NCBI GenBank assembly: GCA_944380855.1
Contig: CALWIW010000003.1
Coordinates: 1-64,000, forward strand
DNA length: 64,000 nt
DNA from: an uncultured Clostridia bacterium
GTDB lineage: Bacteria; Bacillota; Clostridia; Oscillospirales; Acutalibacteraceae
Reading direction: 5' to 3'
In this document: one piece after another, positions 1-9,155 of the stretch
Layout: every line of letters starts with the position of its first letter
Position numbering within the stretch: the stretch's first letter is position 1
Translations under genes and position numbers: made by a program
Notes under the pieces: generated by a model
Database searches by the model: none
The model's input: only the letters and a program-made list of their open reading frames with translations
Told to the model about the DNA's origin: nothing

Positions 1-50
1 TATCCATAGAGGACGGAAAAATCACCAGAGACGAGGTGATTCGCAGATGA
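1..50 (+). CDS. ABC transporter ATP-binding protein, C-terminal end (partial)
   Basis: Only the last 15 codons are present, read from base 3: SIEDGKITRDEVIRR followed by TGA at 48-50. The phrase IEDGKI is typical of the C-terminus of MacB/LolD-type ABC ATPases, just after the H-loop region. The stop codon overlaps the ATG of the FtsX-type permease (ATGA at 47-50), which implies translational coupling of an ATPase/permease pair. The assignment rests on this short tail and on the neighbour, so the family is likely but not proven. Confidence 0.6.
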   Translation, partial: SIEDGKITRDEVIRR

Positions 51-2662
51 ATATAATGAACAAGGTTACGCTTCAGTCTATGAAGAAAAACAGAACCAGA
101 ACCATTGTAACCATTGTTGGAATTATACTCTCTGTGTCTATGGTTACGGCGGTAACGACAATAGTAACAAGCCTGCAAAACTATCTTTTGGAGTCCGCAG
201 TCTATAAAAACGGAGACTGGCACGTTGAACTTCAAAACGTATCGGTGGAAGAGGGAAAAAGGATTTCAGATGATGCAAGAGTTGAAGATACTGTTTATAC
301 CGAGTACTTAGGCTATGCGATGATGGAAGCTTCAAAAAACGAGAATAAGCCTTATCTCTATGTTATGGGAGCAAACGAGGAAAGTTTTGAAAATCTGCCT
401 GTTCATATTACAAAGGGAAGACTTCCTCAAAATGATATGGAAATAATTCTGCCGAGCCATTTGGAAACTGACGGAGGCGTAAGCTATAATATAGACGACG
501 ATTTGGTTCTTCCTCTGGGCGACAGAATAATAGAGGGAGAAAAGCTTTTTCAGAACAATCCTTTAATTACGGTTATTGACGAAAAAACCTATGAGATTAT
601 CGGAATAGACGAAAGCCTTGAAACAAAAATGGTAAAACAATACAATGTTGTGGGATTTTATGAAAGGTCAAATTTAGAGGAATTTTCAGCACCTGGATAT
701 ACGGCCATAACATATTCGGATTTCAGTGATAATTCCGCATTGTGCGATGCTTATTACACCATGAAAAATCCAAATGACACATATTCTTTTTGTCAGGACT
801 ATTGTATAAACGGTTACGGAGGCATAACCAATACCGATGTATTAATGTATCAGGGTGTATCCGAATATGAAACCTTTAGTTCTGCAATTTATAACTTGGT
901 TATAATTCTTGTGGTAATAATCATGCTGGGGTCAATAGCTTTGATATATAATGCTTTTTCAATTTCCGTAAGTGAGAGAACCGTGCAGTTCGGTTTGCTC
1001 TCTTCCATAGGTGCTACAAAAAAACAGATTAGAAAAAGCGTCAGATTTGAGGCTATGGTTTTGGGCTTAATCGGAATACCTTTGGGTATTCTTGCAGGTA
1101 TCGGTGGTATTTGGGTAACATTTCTTATCTTAGGAGATAGGCTGAAAATCTTCGGCAACACATTTTCCGGTTCGGAAAATATTTCCTTTAATATGTCGGT
1201 GAACTGGTGGGGAATAGCTGTGGCGGTTGTGGTTGCCTGCATAACTCTTATCATATCCGTTGTAAAACCTGCTTTCAGGGCATCTAAAATTACAGCTATT
1301 GAGGCAATAAGATCTTCAAAGGATATAAGCGACAAAAAAGCTGACAGAAAAAACCACAAGACAAGAAAAGTTACCTACAAGCTTTTCGGACTTCCCGGCG
1401 TTCTTGCAAAAAAATACTACACAAGAAGCTCTAAAAAATACAGAGCAACCGTTATATCTCTTTTTATGAGCATAGTACTTTTTGTTAGTGCCAGTTCCTT
1501 TATCATGTATCTTACAAGCGGGGTAAATGATTTCTATTACAGGGCGGACTACGATATAAGTGCAGGTGTGAGAGACAGCGACGGGGGATATAAGGCCGAT
1601 GATCTTTTAAGGGATATAAGACAGTTTGATTCGGTGGATAAAGCAATGTCATATGTTATGAATTTCTTTTCTGTACGAAACGGAGATGAAATTCTAACTG
1701 ACAAAGGAAAAGAAGCATTGGTAAATAAATACGGTTTAAACAGCTTTTCGGAAATAGAAAACGGTGTTGAAATGTTTTTGATAGGAGTTGATGACAAAAC
1801 ATATGATGAATATATTTTGTCCTTGGGATTAGACCCGGAAAGCTTGAGTGAAAACGACGCTGTAATTTATGGATTGGGACAGACGATAGATTATAAAAAT
1901 GGAACAGTTTCAAGCTTTGATTTCATTGAAAACGAAGTGAATGCTGTTGATTTTTGCACATATTACTATGATTCTGATACTGATGAACTTTCGATTCTGG
2001 AATGCTACAGCCTTAATGTTGTCAAGACAGCCGATACAATGCCTTTTGGATTTAACGGAAGAAATGCTGTTTCAGGAAACGTGATTTACTGTGTGGTAAG
2101 AGATGATATAGACATATTCAGAGAAGGCAGCAGTTCTCAGATTCTTATTGACAGCAACAACAGCTCTGAAACAGAAAAGGAACTTCACAATCTTTCGGGA
2201 ATAGGAAGCATTTATAATTATACCGCAGAGTTTGAAAATTCAAGGACACTCGTACTTGTAATAAATGTGTTCGCTTACGGATTTATAGTTTTGATTTCCC
2301 TTATTTCTGTAACAAATGTATTCAACACCATTGTTACAAATTTAATGCTCAGACAAAGGGATTTTGCAATGCTTCGCTCTGTTGGAATGACAAAGGGCGG
2401 ATTCAGAAAAATGATGATTTATGAGTGCCTTATTTACGGCACAAAAGCGTTGCTTTTTGGAATACCTGTATCATTTTTGATTACATTGTGGATATACAAA
2501 AGTATGGGTGTTGCCTGGAACGGAGGTTTTTTAATTCCGTGGGCGGCTTACGGGATTGTGGTAGTAAGCGTATTTTTGGTTGTTTTGATATCAATGATTT
2601 ATGCGATGGCAAAAATCAACAAGAGCAATTTAGTTGAAACCTTGAGAAAAGAAAGTATTTAA
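47..2662 (+). CDS. FtsX-family ABC transporter permease
   Basis: An 871-residue membrane protein with the MacB/FtsX plan. It has an N-terminal membrane segment (about residues 15-38), a long extracytoplasmic domain, and membrane segments near 280-420. A second repeat follows: a segment near 470-490, another large outside domain, and three segments near 740-860. Cytoplasmic signatures SERTVQFGLLSSIGATKKQI and LRQRDFAMLRSVGMTKGGF are the conserved FtsX loops in both halves. Such permeases pair with an ATPase to work on substrates at the outer membrane face, often peptide antibiotics or lipoproteins, rather than importing. The start ATG overlaps the preceding ATPase stop. A strong terminator follows. 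The substrate cannot be told from the sequence; no BceR/BceS-type two-component genes lie in the window part that is visible. Confidence 0.85.
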   Translation: MNIMNKVTLQSMKKNRTRTIVTIVGIILSVSMVTAVTTIVTSLQNYLLESAVYKNGDWHVELQNVSVEEGKRISDDARVEDTVYTEYLGYAMMEASKNENKPYLYVMGANEESFENLPVHITKGRLPQNDMEIILPSHLETDGGVSYNIDDDLVLPLGDRIIEGEKLFQNNPLITVIDEKTYEIIGIDESLETKMVKQYNVVGFYERSNLEEFSAPGYTAITYSDFSDNSALCDAYYTMKNPNDTYSFCQDYCINGYGGITNTDVLMYQGVSEYETFSSAIYNLVIILVVIIMLGSIALIYNAFSISVSERTVQFGLLSSIGATKKQIRKSVRFEAMVLGLIGIPLGILAGIGGIWVTFLILGDRLKIFGNTFSGSENISFNMSVNWWGIAVAVVVACITLIISVVKPAFRASKITAIEAIRSSKDISDKKADRKNHKTRKVTYKLFGLPGVLAKKYYTRSSKKYRATVISLFMSIVLFVSASSFIMYLTSGVNDFYYRADYDISAGVRDSDGGYKADDLLRDIRQFDSVDKAMSYVMNFFSVRNGDEILTDKGKEALVNKYGLNSFSEIENGVEMFLIGVDDKTYDEYILSLGLDPESLSENDAVIYGLGQTIDYKNGTVSSFDFIENEVNAVDFCTYYYDSDTDELSILECYSLNVVKTADTMPFGFNGRNAVSGNVIYCVVRDDIDIFREGSSSQILIDSNNSSETEKELHNLSGIGSIYNYTAEFENSRTLVLVINVFAYGFIVLISLISVTNVFNTIVTNLMLRQRDFAMLRSVGMTKGGFRKMMIYECLIYGTKALLFGIPVSFLITLWIYKSMGVAWNGGFLIPWAAYGIVVVSVFLVVLISMIYAMAKINKSNLVETLRKESI

Positions 2663-2688
2663 AAAATCAAATATTCATATTAAATTCA

Positions 2689-2726
2689 AGAAAACGCAGA
2701 TGGATAAATCTGCGTTTTCTTTTTTA
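2689..2726 (+). terminator. Intrinsic terminator after the FtsX permease
   Basis: A perfect 12-bp stem (AGAAAACGCAGA pairing with TCTGCGTTTTCT) with an 8-base loop is followed by a T-run. It lies 27 bases after the permease stop. Confidence 0.85.
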
Positions 2727-2798
2727 TGATAGTTGCGGAATTTAACGTAATGTTTAATACAATTACCTTATTAAGCGGTAATAATTATGTTTTAGATA

Positions 2799-2827
2799 TT
2801 TACATTATTTTAGTAAAATGGTATAAT
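2799..2827 (+). promoter_or_regulatory. Sigma-A type promoter of the dockerin/GH43 gene
   Basis: TTTACA, a 17-base spacer, and TATAAT, placed about 57 bases upstream of the start codon. The match to the housekeeping consensus is close, so the broken gene downstream probably still has an intact promoter. Confidence 0.65.
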
Positions 2828-2884
2828 TACTTTGATGAGTGATAATTATTTTATCACAAAATTTTAAGTAAAAAGAAAAAGAAA

Positions 2885-5661
2885 ATGAAAGGAAATTTAT
2901 TGAAGAAAATTGTTTCCTGCGTGTTGGGTGCAACAATGGTTACTTCAATGTTCGTGACAGGTTTTTCTTTTGCTTCGGCTGAAGAAGGCTATATAAACCT
3001 TGACCGCACAAATTTTAAAGTGACCGTTCCCAGTGCCTACGCTTATAATCCTGCAAGCTATATGCTGGACGGAAACAAAGGAACCATCTGGGAAACAGAC
3101 TGGAGTCAGGGAAGTACCCAGCTTCCTGCTGAAATACTTGTGGATATGGGGGAAGTTAAGGAGAACGTATCCAGAGTTATTTACACTCCGAGACAGTAAG
3201 ACGTAAACGGTAAAATTAAGGACTACAAAGTTTATGCAGGAGAAACAAAAGAGGATATGCAGCTTGTTTCTCAAGGTTCATGGGACTGGGGTACTTCAGA
3301 TGCCGAGATGGACGCCAACATCAATGACGTAAATGCAGACTTTACCGAGCCTGTTTCAGCTCAGTACATAAAGCTTGTTGTTGAATCAGCAACTATCAAA
3401 TCTTCGGATACAAAACAGACAATCACCTGTGCAGAGCTTAATATCGCAGTTAAGGGCGAGGTTGAGCCTCCTGTACCGGACGGAAAAATTCCTCAGAGTG
3501 AAATGTCGGTTGAATACGTTGTATCTCAGTACGGCGGAAGCCCTGCTAAGAATATGCTCGACGGAAACAAAAGCACATGGTGGGAGTCCGATTGGAGTTC
3601 CAGTGAAAATTATTTTGAGCCGGGCGATTACTTTATCATTGACTTGGGTAAAGTAAGAGAAGACCTTTCTCAGATTATCTTTACTCCTCGTCAGGATAAT
3701 CAGAACGGACATATTTTTGAGTTTGAAATCTACACAAGTGCTGTTGAAGGCAATTTGACAGATACAGACCTTGCCAATGAGGCAAACGGTTTTACTTTTG
3801 CAGGTAAAGGCGAATGGGGAAGCGGCACTGAAGACTGCACAGCTACTTTTGCCAGCAGAAACGCAAGATATGTTGCAGTAAAGGTATTCTCAGTAGGCGG
3901 TGACGGAAATACAATCACTTGCGGCGAGTTTAAGCAAAGGCAGAGGCCGGAGTTACGGTTGATGTTTCTGCTCTTGAGGGTGCAATTGCTATCGCACAGC
4001 AGGCTGTTGCCGATACAACCAATGAAATAGCCAAGACAAAAATTCAGGAAGCTTTGGACGCTATAGGCAATCCGAGCGATTATGTTCAGGAAGGTGTTCA
4101 GGCTGCTGCCGACGCTTTGCTTGAAACTGTTGAAACCTATGCAAATATTGGAAATGTTACCACAGTAAAGCCGGGCAAGGTTTGGGTTGACAACAACGGT
4201 AATGCAATTCAGGCTCACGGCGGAGGTATTCTCTATGATGAGAAAACAAAGACATACTATTGGTATGGCGAGCATAAGGGATATGAGAATGTTCCGACAG
4301 GTGCTGAAACAGGTAACCCTGGTATCGGCATCGGCTGCTATTCTTCAAAGGACCTCCTCAACTGGACTTATGAAAGCGTAGCACTTCCTGTATTTAACAA
4401 TCCTCAGCTTGTTGACGGAACAACAACAGACGACAATGTTCCGATGTATGTTTCTGAGGAGTCTGACACATATAAAAACAGCCCGCTTCCTGAGTTTGAG
4501 GGAACAGCTTCAAACCACAACGGACTTATGAAATCACCTTATTCAAGCCTTTCTGCTTTGAATTCTGACGAGTACATTGCAGAGCTTAACGCTCTCTATG
4601 AAAACGACAATCTTACATTTGAAGAAAAACAGCAGATGTACAGAGAGTTCAACTGGAACAGAGTTGTTGAAAGACCTAAGGTAATTTATAACGACAAGAC
4701 AGATAAATATGTTATGTGGTGGCATCAGGACGGCCCGAGAATGGGTCTTTATTCCGTAGCTTCCGCAGGTATCGCAATATCCGATTCACCTACAGGCCCC
4801 TTTAAATATCTCTGCACAAGAAGAGTTACCCATACAGGTCAGTATACAACAGGCAACGGCGACGGTATGCTCCGTGACATGACTTTATTTAAGGACGATG
4901 ACGGAACAGCTTATGTTGTTTATTCTTCAGAAGAAAACGCAACTACAATTATCCACAAGCTCAATGACGAGTACACAGGACTCAGCGGCGACTCAGAGGA
5001 TATTTCACAAAATACACCTGCAAACTTTACAGAGGGTGTTGACTATGTGAGAGTATTCCCGGGTAACTACAGAGAAGCTCCGGCAATGTTTAAGGACGGA
5101 GATACTTATTATATGATTACTTCCGGTCAGTCCGGCTGGAATCCAAACCCATGCCAGTACTCTTATGTTGAGGGCGATATTTTCGGTGAGTGGGCTCCTA
5201 ACAAGAAGTTTGCCGTTAATGATATCCCTTACGGAACACAGCAGGAAACAACATTCAGAAGCCAGAGTACATTTGTGCTTCCGGTTCGTGATGCGGACGG
5301 AAACATAGTTCCCGGAAAGTTCGTTTACATGGGCGACCGTTGGTTCAGAGAAAACCTTCAGGATTCCCGTTATATTTGGCTGCCATTAAACTTCAACGGT
5401 GAAACCCATGAAATCACAATGGAATGGCAGGACGAGTGGTCATTTAAGGATCTTATCGGAGAATCTGAGTACAAATTAGGTGATGTTAATCACGACAATA
5501 AAGTTAATATACAGGATGTTACCGATATCCAAAAATATATAGTACGAATATTGATAGATGAAACATTTGATGCTGCACTTGCGGATTATAATGGGGATGA
5601 AACCATTAATATTCTTGACGCAACGGCAATTCAGATTGATTTGGTAAAAGAGAGAATCTAA
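2885..5661 (+). pseudogene. Secreted F5/8-type C / GH43-like / dockerin protein, broken by a stop and a frameshift
   Basis: Repaired, this is one protein of about 925 residues. It has a signal peptide (1-32, hydrophobic core then ASA-E), two F5/8 type C (discoidin/CBM32-like) domains at about 38-200 and 203-350, and a helical linker at about 350-420. A GH43-like five-bladed propeller follows at about 425-855 (NAIQAHGGGILYDEKTKTYY, REAPAMFKDGDTYYM), then a type I dockerin at 860-925 with two calcium-loop repeats (GDVNHDNKVNIQDV, ADYNGDETINILDA). The AHGGGILY and EAPAMF motifs resemble exo-beta-1,3-galactanase-type GH43 (subfamily 24 or 34); this is inference. Two lesions break it. An in-frame TAA at 3197-3199 interrupts domain 1. 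A lost G near 3934 (AAG|CAAAGGC instead of AAGGCAAAGGC) shifts the frame before the linker. The second domain shows what is missing: its TPRQ is followed by sense codons. The Shine-Dalgarno site is weak. An assembly error is possible. Confidence 0.85.
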
Positions 5662-5690
5662 TAATTCTATCTTTAAATAAGCGATAAAAA

Positions 5691-5729
5691 CAGCTTCCGC
5701 GGTTCAAAATTAAAGAACTGCGGAAGCTG
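5691..5729 (-). terminator. Terminator between convergent GH43 pseudogene and XRE regulator
   Basis: A 15-bp stem with one G-T pair (CAGCTTCCGC-GTTC against GAAC-GCGGAAGCTG) and a 9-base loop. On the minus strand it is followed by TTTTTA, so it fits best as the end of the regulator gene. It may also stop plus-strand reading. Confidence 0.75.
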
Positions 5730-5744
5730 CTTCATTATGGATAT

Positions 5745-6077
5745 TTATTTCTCTTCGTTAAGTGATTGTTCCAAATAGTGTTTTCCTTTTGCAATATATG
5801 AATCTTTTTGTTGGTCATTAAGAGCTCTGAATATTTTTAAAAGCTCAGTTTCTTTTTGATTTGTCGGAGTAAGTTCGTTGTAATTATAATCAAGAAGATA
5901 ATCTATTGATACATTAAAATATGATGCTATTTGCTTTAATGTTTGATAGTCCGGTTCTCTTAAATTGCGTACATAATTACCTATGGTGGAAGGAGCAATA
6001 TTGAGTTGACGACCACGCTCTTTTTGAGTTATAGATTTTTCTTCGATGAGATTTCTTAGAATATCACCAAATACCAT
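5745..6077 (-). CDS. XRE/Cro-CI family transcriptional regulator
   Basis: A protein of 110 residues. The first about 60 residues form a helix-turn-helix domain (ITQKERGRQLNIAPSTIGNY, then REPDYQTLKQIASYFNVSID). The YLLDYN end is typical of the HTH_3 family. The tail is a short charged helix (LLKIFRALNDQQKDSYIAKG), as in many small clostridial and phage-like repressors. An upstream in-frame ATG at 6116 has no ribosome site, while the ATG at 6077 is preceded by AAAGGTG at good spacing, so the shorter start is chosen. It is divergent from a second HTH gene across a 289-base AT-rich spacer, so it may regulate itself and that gene. No target is known. Confidence 0.85.
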   Translation of the reverse strand: MVFGDILRNLIEEKSITQKERGRQLNIAPSTIGNYVRNLREPDYQTLKQIASYFNVSIDYLLDYNYNELTPTNQKETELLKIFRALNDQQKDSYIAKGKHYLEQSLNEEK

Positions 6078-6283
6078 TTTGTTCACCTTTCCCTCTAAAA
6101 ATGCAAAATCTACCATTTTTCAGTATTGTTATTTTAACAAATATCATTCCTCTTTTGAATATAAAACAACAAAATGAATTAATTTTTTACATATTATAAT
6201 AAATACTTGAAAATTATGGTAAAAATATATAACATCAAATTATCAAGATATGGAAATACGTTTATAGCATTAATTTATGCAAA

Positions 6284-6320
6284 TAACTATTGACACATTA
6301 TGTTAAGTATCTTATAGTTA
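6284..6320 (+). promoter_or_regulatory. Promoter with flanking inverted repeat, upstream of the second XRE gene
   Basis: TTGACA (6290-6295), a 17-base spacer, and TATAGT (6313-6318) make a near-consensus promoter. A 7-bp inverted repeat, TAACTAT (6284-6290) and ATAGTTA (6314-6320), overlaps both promoter boxes, a layout suited to a repressor operator. The rest of the 6078-6366 spacer is AT-rich. It must also hold the promoter of the minus-strand regulator (a TATAAT-like box near 6197 on the minus strand), which I cannot define well. Confidence 0.55.
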
Positions 6321-6366
6321 ATTAGACAGTAAGTTTTTAAAATCTCTGTGCAGTTGGTGGTTAATA

Positions 6367-7059
6367 ATGAAAAAAGGCTTTGGAAGAATAATAACAATGC
6401 TTAGGAAAGAAAAAGGAGTCAGCCAGTGTCAGGCGGCAAAAGACTTGGGAATATCACAGGCTCTTATGTCACATTATGAAAACGGTATTAGAGAGTGCAG
6501 CCTTGAGTTTGTTGTAAAAATAGCAGACTATTATTCTGTTTCCTGCGACTATCTTCTGGGAAGAAGCACAAACAGAGGAGGAAGCTTATATAAAGAAGAC
6601 AGGGAAGAGGAAACTGCTGCAGACAGAAAAAAAACAAAGCTTTCTGTTATTCATGCTTTGAATTACAAGATTATTTCCGATTCAATTGAGATTTTGTATG
6701 AGGCTTTGGCAGAATTAAACTCAAAAGCAGTGTCCTCAGATGTTACTGCATATTTCACCGCTTCTGTCTATAAAACTTACAGATTGCTTTACGAGCTGTA
6801 CGAAGCGGGAAACGGAAGAATTTTTTCTGTGCCGTCTGAGGTTTTTGAAGGATTCTGCAATTCCATTATGGAAACATCTTTAGCAAAAATTAAATATGAA
6901 AACAAATCAATTCAGATAAATGCTGTTGATATAAACAGCATAAAACATCTGAATATCCTCAATCCCGAGAGGATTTCTGAGATTGCTCCGGAAAAATACA
7001 CCTCACTGTCTAACCTGATACAAAATGCAGAAAAACAGATGAATTATAAGCAGAAATAA
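6367..7059 (+). CDS. XRE family regulator with uncharacterised C-terminal domain
   Basis: A protein of 230 residues. Residues 5-65 are a classical helix-turn-helix (SQCQAAKDLGISQALMSHYE, NGIRECSLEFVVKIADYYSV, then CDYLLGRS). A charged linker (about 70-95) leads to a mostly helical domain of about 130 residues that I do not recognise. No membrane segment is visible. It is transcribed from the promoter at 6284-6320, divergently from another XRE gene. The ribosome site (GGTGG) is weak. It ends 111 bases before the DUF2079 gene, which has its own promoter. Its regulon is unknown. Confidence 0.8.
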   Translation: MKKGFGRIITMLRKEKGVSQCQAAKDLGISQALMSHYENGIRECSLEFVVKIADYYSVSCDYLLGRSTNRGGSLYKEDREEETAADRKKTKLSVIHALNYKIISDSIEILYEALAELNSKAVSSDVTAYFTASVYKTYRLLYELYEAGNGRIFSVPSEVFEGFCNSIMETSLAKIKYENKSIQINAVDINSIKHLNILNPERISEIAPEKYTSLSNLIQNAEKQMNYKQK

Positions 7060-7093
7060 ACTATTATATGGGTTAACCATTTCCCGCTTTTGT

Positions 7094-7122
7094 TTGACTG
7101 TAAATGTATAATATAGTATAAT
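7094..7122 (+). promoter_or_regulatory. Sigma-A type promoter of the DUF2079 gene
   Basis: TTGACT, a 17-base spacer, and TATAAT lie about 50 bases upstream of the ATG. Confidence 0.7.
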
Positions 7123-7170
7123 CAGAGGTGTTTCAATTTGAGTAGACAGTATTTGAAAGGACTGCGATAA

Positions 7171-8973
7171 ATGAAAGAAAAATTTACTACAGGAAAAAGA
7201 TTTAGTTTTCATAATTCAGATGAATTTAATCCGAATTCTGTTCAAAATATATTTCTGAGAGTTTTTGCGTCGTGGCTGTTTTCAGCAGGCTTAATGACGT
7301 TTACCGCCGGTACGGCAGACATATTGAACGCAGGATATGCGGCTCATGTAAATATTTTTATTATGATTTTACTAATGGGGGCTGTATTCTTTTTCGCAAC
7401 TTCCTTTGTGTTATTTTCAAAAAGCAAATATTTTGACAGTGGATTTCTATTGTTTTCATTGTTGACGTATACTGTGATTGTTGTAGCAGCCCGTGATAAC
7501 TATGCACTTTTGGCGGGAGTGCTGGTGTTTTGGGCTTTTGTTTTGTATTACATTGTTAAATACCGTGTAAAAATGTTTGAAGGCATTAAAGTAAAGGATA
7601 TCCCGCTAAAAATTTATACGGCTTTAATGGCGTTGTTGTTTGTGGCTTTTGTGGGAGGATACGGTGTTTTCAGATACATTACATACAGTTCGCCAAACTT
7701 CGATTTTGGTATTTTTTCGCAGATGTTTTATTATATGAAAGAGACATTTCTTCCTCTGACTACTTTGGAAAGAGGAACGCTGCTTTCACATTTTGCAATT
7801 CATATATCCCCGATTTATTATCTTTTACTTCCCGGATATTTAATTTTTCCATGCCCTGAATATCTTCAAATTATGCAGGCTCTCGTTATAGCAAGCGGAG
7901 TAATACCTTTATATTTAATTTGTAAGCATTATCTGCTTTCTAATAAAATCGTAGTATGTTTAGTAACTGCGTATTTCTTTTTCCCTGCATTGTCAAGCGG
8001 GTGTTTTTATGATTTACACGAAAATTGTTTTTTGGTACCTTTGCTTCTGTGGTTTTTTTATTCTGCGGAGAAAAGAAAAATTCCGCTTTTTTATCTGTTC
8101 GGTATATTGACTCTGCTTGTAAAAGAGGACGCATTTATCTATGTGATTTTTGCCTGTATTTATTTTATTATCGGAAAAAAGATGTATTATCATGGAGCTT
8201 TAATGATGATATTCTCCGCTATGTATTTCGGTATTGCTTTATTGTTATTATATTTGCAGGGGTACGGGGCGATGGTTAACCGTTTTGATAACTTTATGGC
8301 GGTTAAAAACGGCAGTTTGATAGAGGTTTTGAAGACAGTATTTGTAAATCCGGCTTTGGTGATCTCTGAATCCTTTGAAATTGAAAAACTTCTGTACGCA
8401 ATAACTATGCTCGGAACTTTGGGGTTATTGCCGCTGTTTGGTAAAAAACCTCAGCAATTGATTTTGCTGATGCCATTAATTCTTATGAACTTAATGCCGG
8501 ATTATACCTATCAGCATTCAATATATTTTCAGTACAATTTTGGTTCCTCTGCATTTTTATTGTACTTGTCTGTAATGAATATCAGTGCATTGAAAGGAAA
8601 CTTTAAAAGATTTATAGCTTTATTTGTTGTGGCAGGGACAATTGCCGGATTTTTCTGCACAAGTGCAGGCAAGGCTTCTTATTTTAAAAAATATTTTGAT
8701 GAGAAAGAAACAATTAATACAATAAATATGTATCTTGAGGATATACCGTCTGACGCCTCTGTAATCGCCGATACTTTCTTTATTCCTAAGCTGTCAAACA
8801 GAAAGGAAATTTATGAGAAAAGATATACCGATGTAAGGGACGTAGACTATTATATTTATGATATGAGAAGCAAAGCTGAAGAAAAGGAAAAAGAGATAGA
8901 AGAACTTATTTCAAAAGGTTATATTAAAGTTGCAGAAGAAAAAGGAATACTTACAATTTTGTCTGCTAAATAA
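7171..8973 (+). CDS. DUF2079 multi-spanning membrane protein
   Basis: A 600-residue integral membrane protein with about a dozen hydrophobic segments from residue 28 to 500 and a soluble C-terminal part of about 90 residues. The stretch from about residue 172 to 240 (YSSPNFDFGIFSQMFYYMKE, LSHFAIHISPIYYLLLPGYL) is the hallmark of DUF2079. That family has a GT-C glycosyltransferase-like fold: acidic and histidine residues in the first outside loop (FDFGIF, ..HFAIHISP). Its function is not established; a lipid-linked sugar transfer role would be inference. The ribosome site AAAGGA precedes the ATG. It is flanked by its own promoter and a strong terminator, so it is a single-gene unit. Confidence 0.8.
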   Translation: MKEKFTTGKRFSFHNSDEFNPNSVQNIFLRVFASWLFSAGLMTFTAGTADILNAGYAAHVNIFIMILLMGAVFFFATSFVLFSKSKYFDSGFLLFSLLTYTVIVVAARDNYALLAGVLVFWAFVLYYIVKYRVKMFEGIKVKDIPLKIYTALMALLFVAFVGGYGVFRYITYSSPNFDFGIFSQMFYYMKETFLPLTTLERGTLLSHFAIHISPIYYLLLPGYLIFPCPEYLQIMQALVIASGVIPLYLICKHYLLSNKIVVCLVTAYFFFPALSSGCFYDLHENCFLVPLLLWFFYSAEKRKIPLFYLFGILTLLVKEDAFIYVIFACIYFIIGKKMYYHGALMMIFSAMYFGIALLLLYLQGYGAMVNRFDNFMAVKNGSLIEVLKTVFVNPALVISESFEIEKLLYAITMLGTLGLLPLFGKKPQQLILLMPLILMNLMPDYTYQHSIYFQYNFGSSAFLLYLSVMNISALKGNFKRFIALFVVAGTIAGFFCTSAGKASYFKKYFDEKETINTINMYLEDIPSDASVIADTFFIPKLSNRKEIYEKRYTDVRDVDYYIYDMRSKAEEKEKEIEELISKGYIKVAEEKGILTILSAK

Positions 8974-8981
8974 AAAATTAT

Positions 8982-9017
8982 GGCTGTGATGATTTTTAAT
9001 ATCATCACAGCCTTTTT
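8982..9017 (+). terminator. Intrinsic terminator after the DUF2079 gene
   Basis: A perfect 12-bp stem (GGCTGTGATGAT with ATCATCACAGCC), a 7-base loop and a T5 run, 8 bases after the stop. Confidence 0.92.
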
Positions 9018-9155
9018 ACACGCTTACTGCATATTTTGTACTTTTTTAAAGTTTATAACAGTTATCTGTACCTATAAAAAAGATTAAAACTGTACATTTA
9101 ACTATGACAGATTTTTTGGTAGAATATCAGCATATTGAAAACGAGGTGTTACTTG

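Noticed and set aside
889..1913. Open frames opposite the FtsX permease, and many similar ones opposite smc, the phosphorylase genes and V-ATPase genes.
   Set aside because: They mirror conserved coding sequence, lack ribosome sites and have no recognisable domains.
3190..3205. Stop codon read-through or stop reassignment at TAA 3197-3199.
   Set aside because: TAA, TAG and TGA all end normal genes in this window, so recoding is not supported.
3926..3945. Programmed -1 frameshift joining the two parts of the GH43 gene.
   Set aside because: GAG TTT AAG CAA is not in the register of an X-XXY-YYZ slippery site, and a stop also interrupts domain 1. A deletion or sequence error is simpler.
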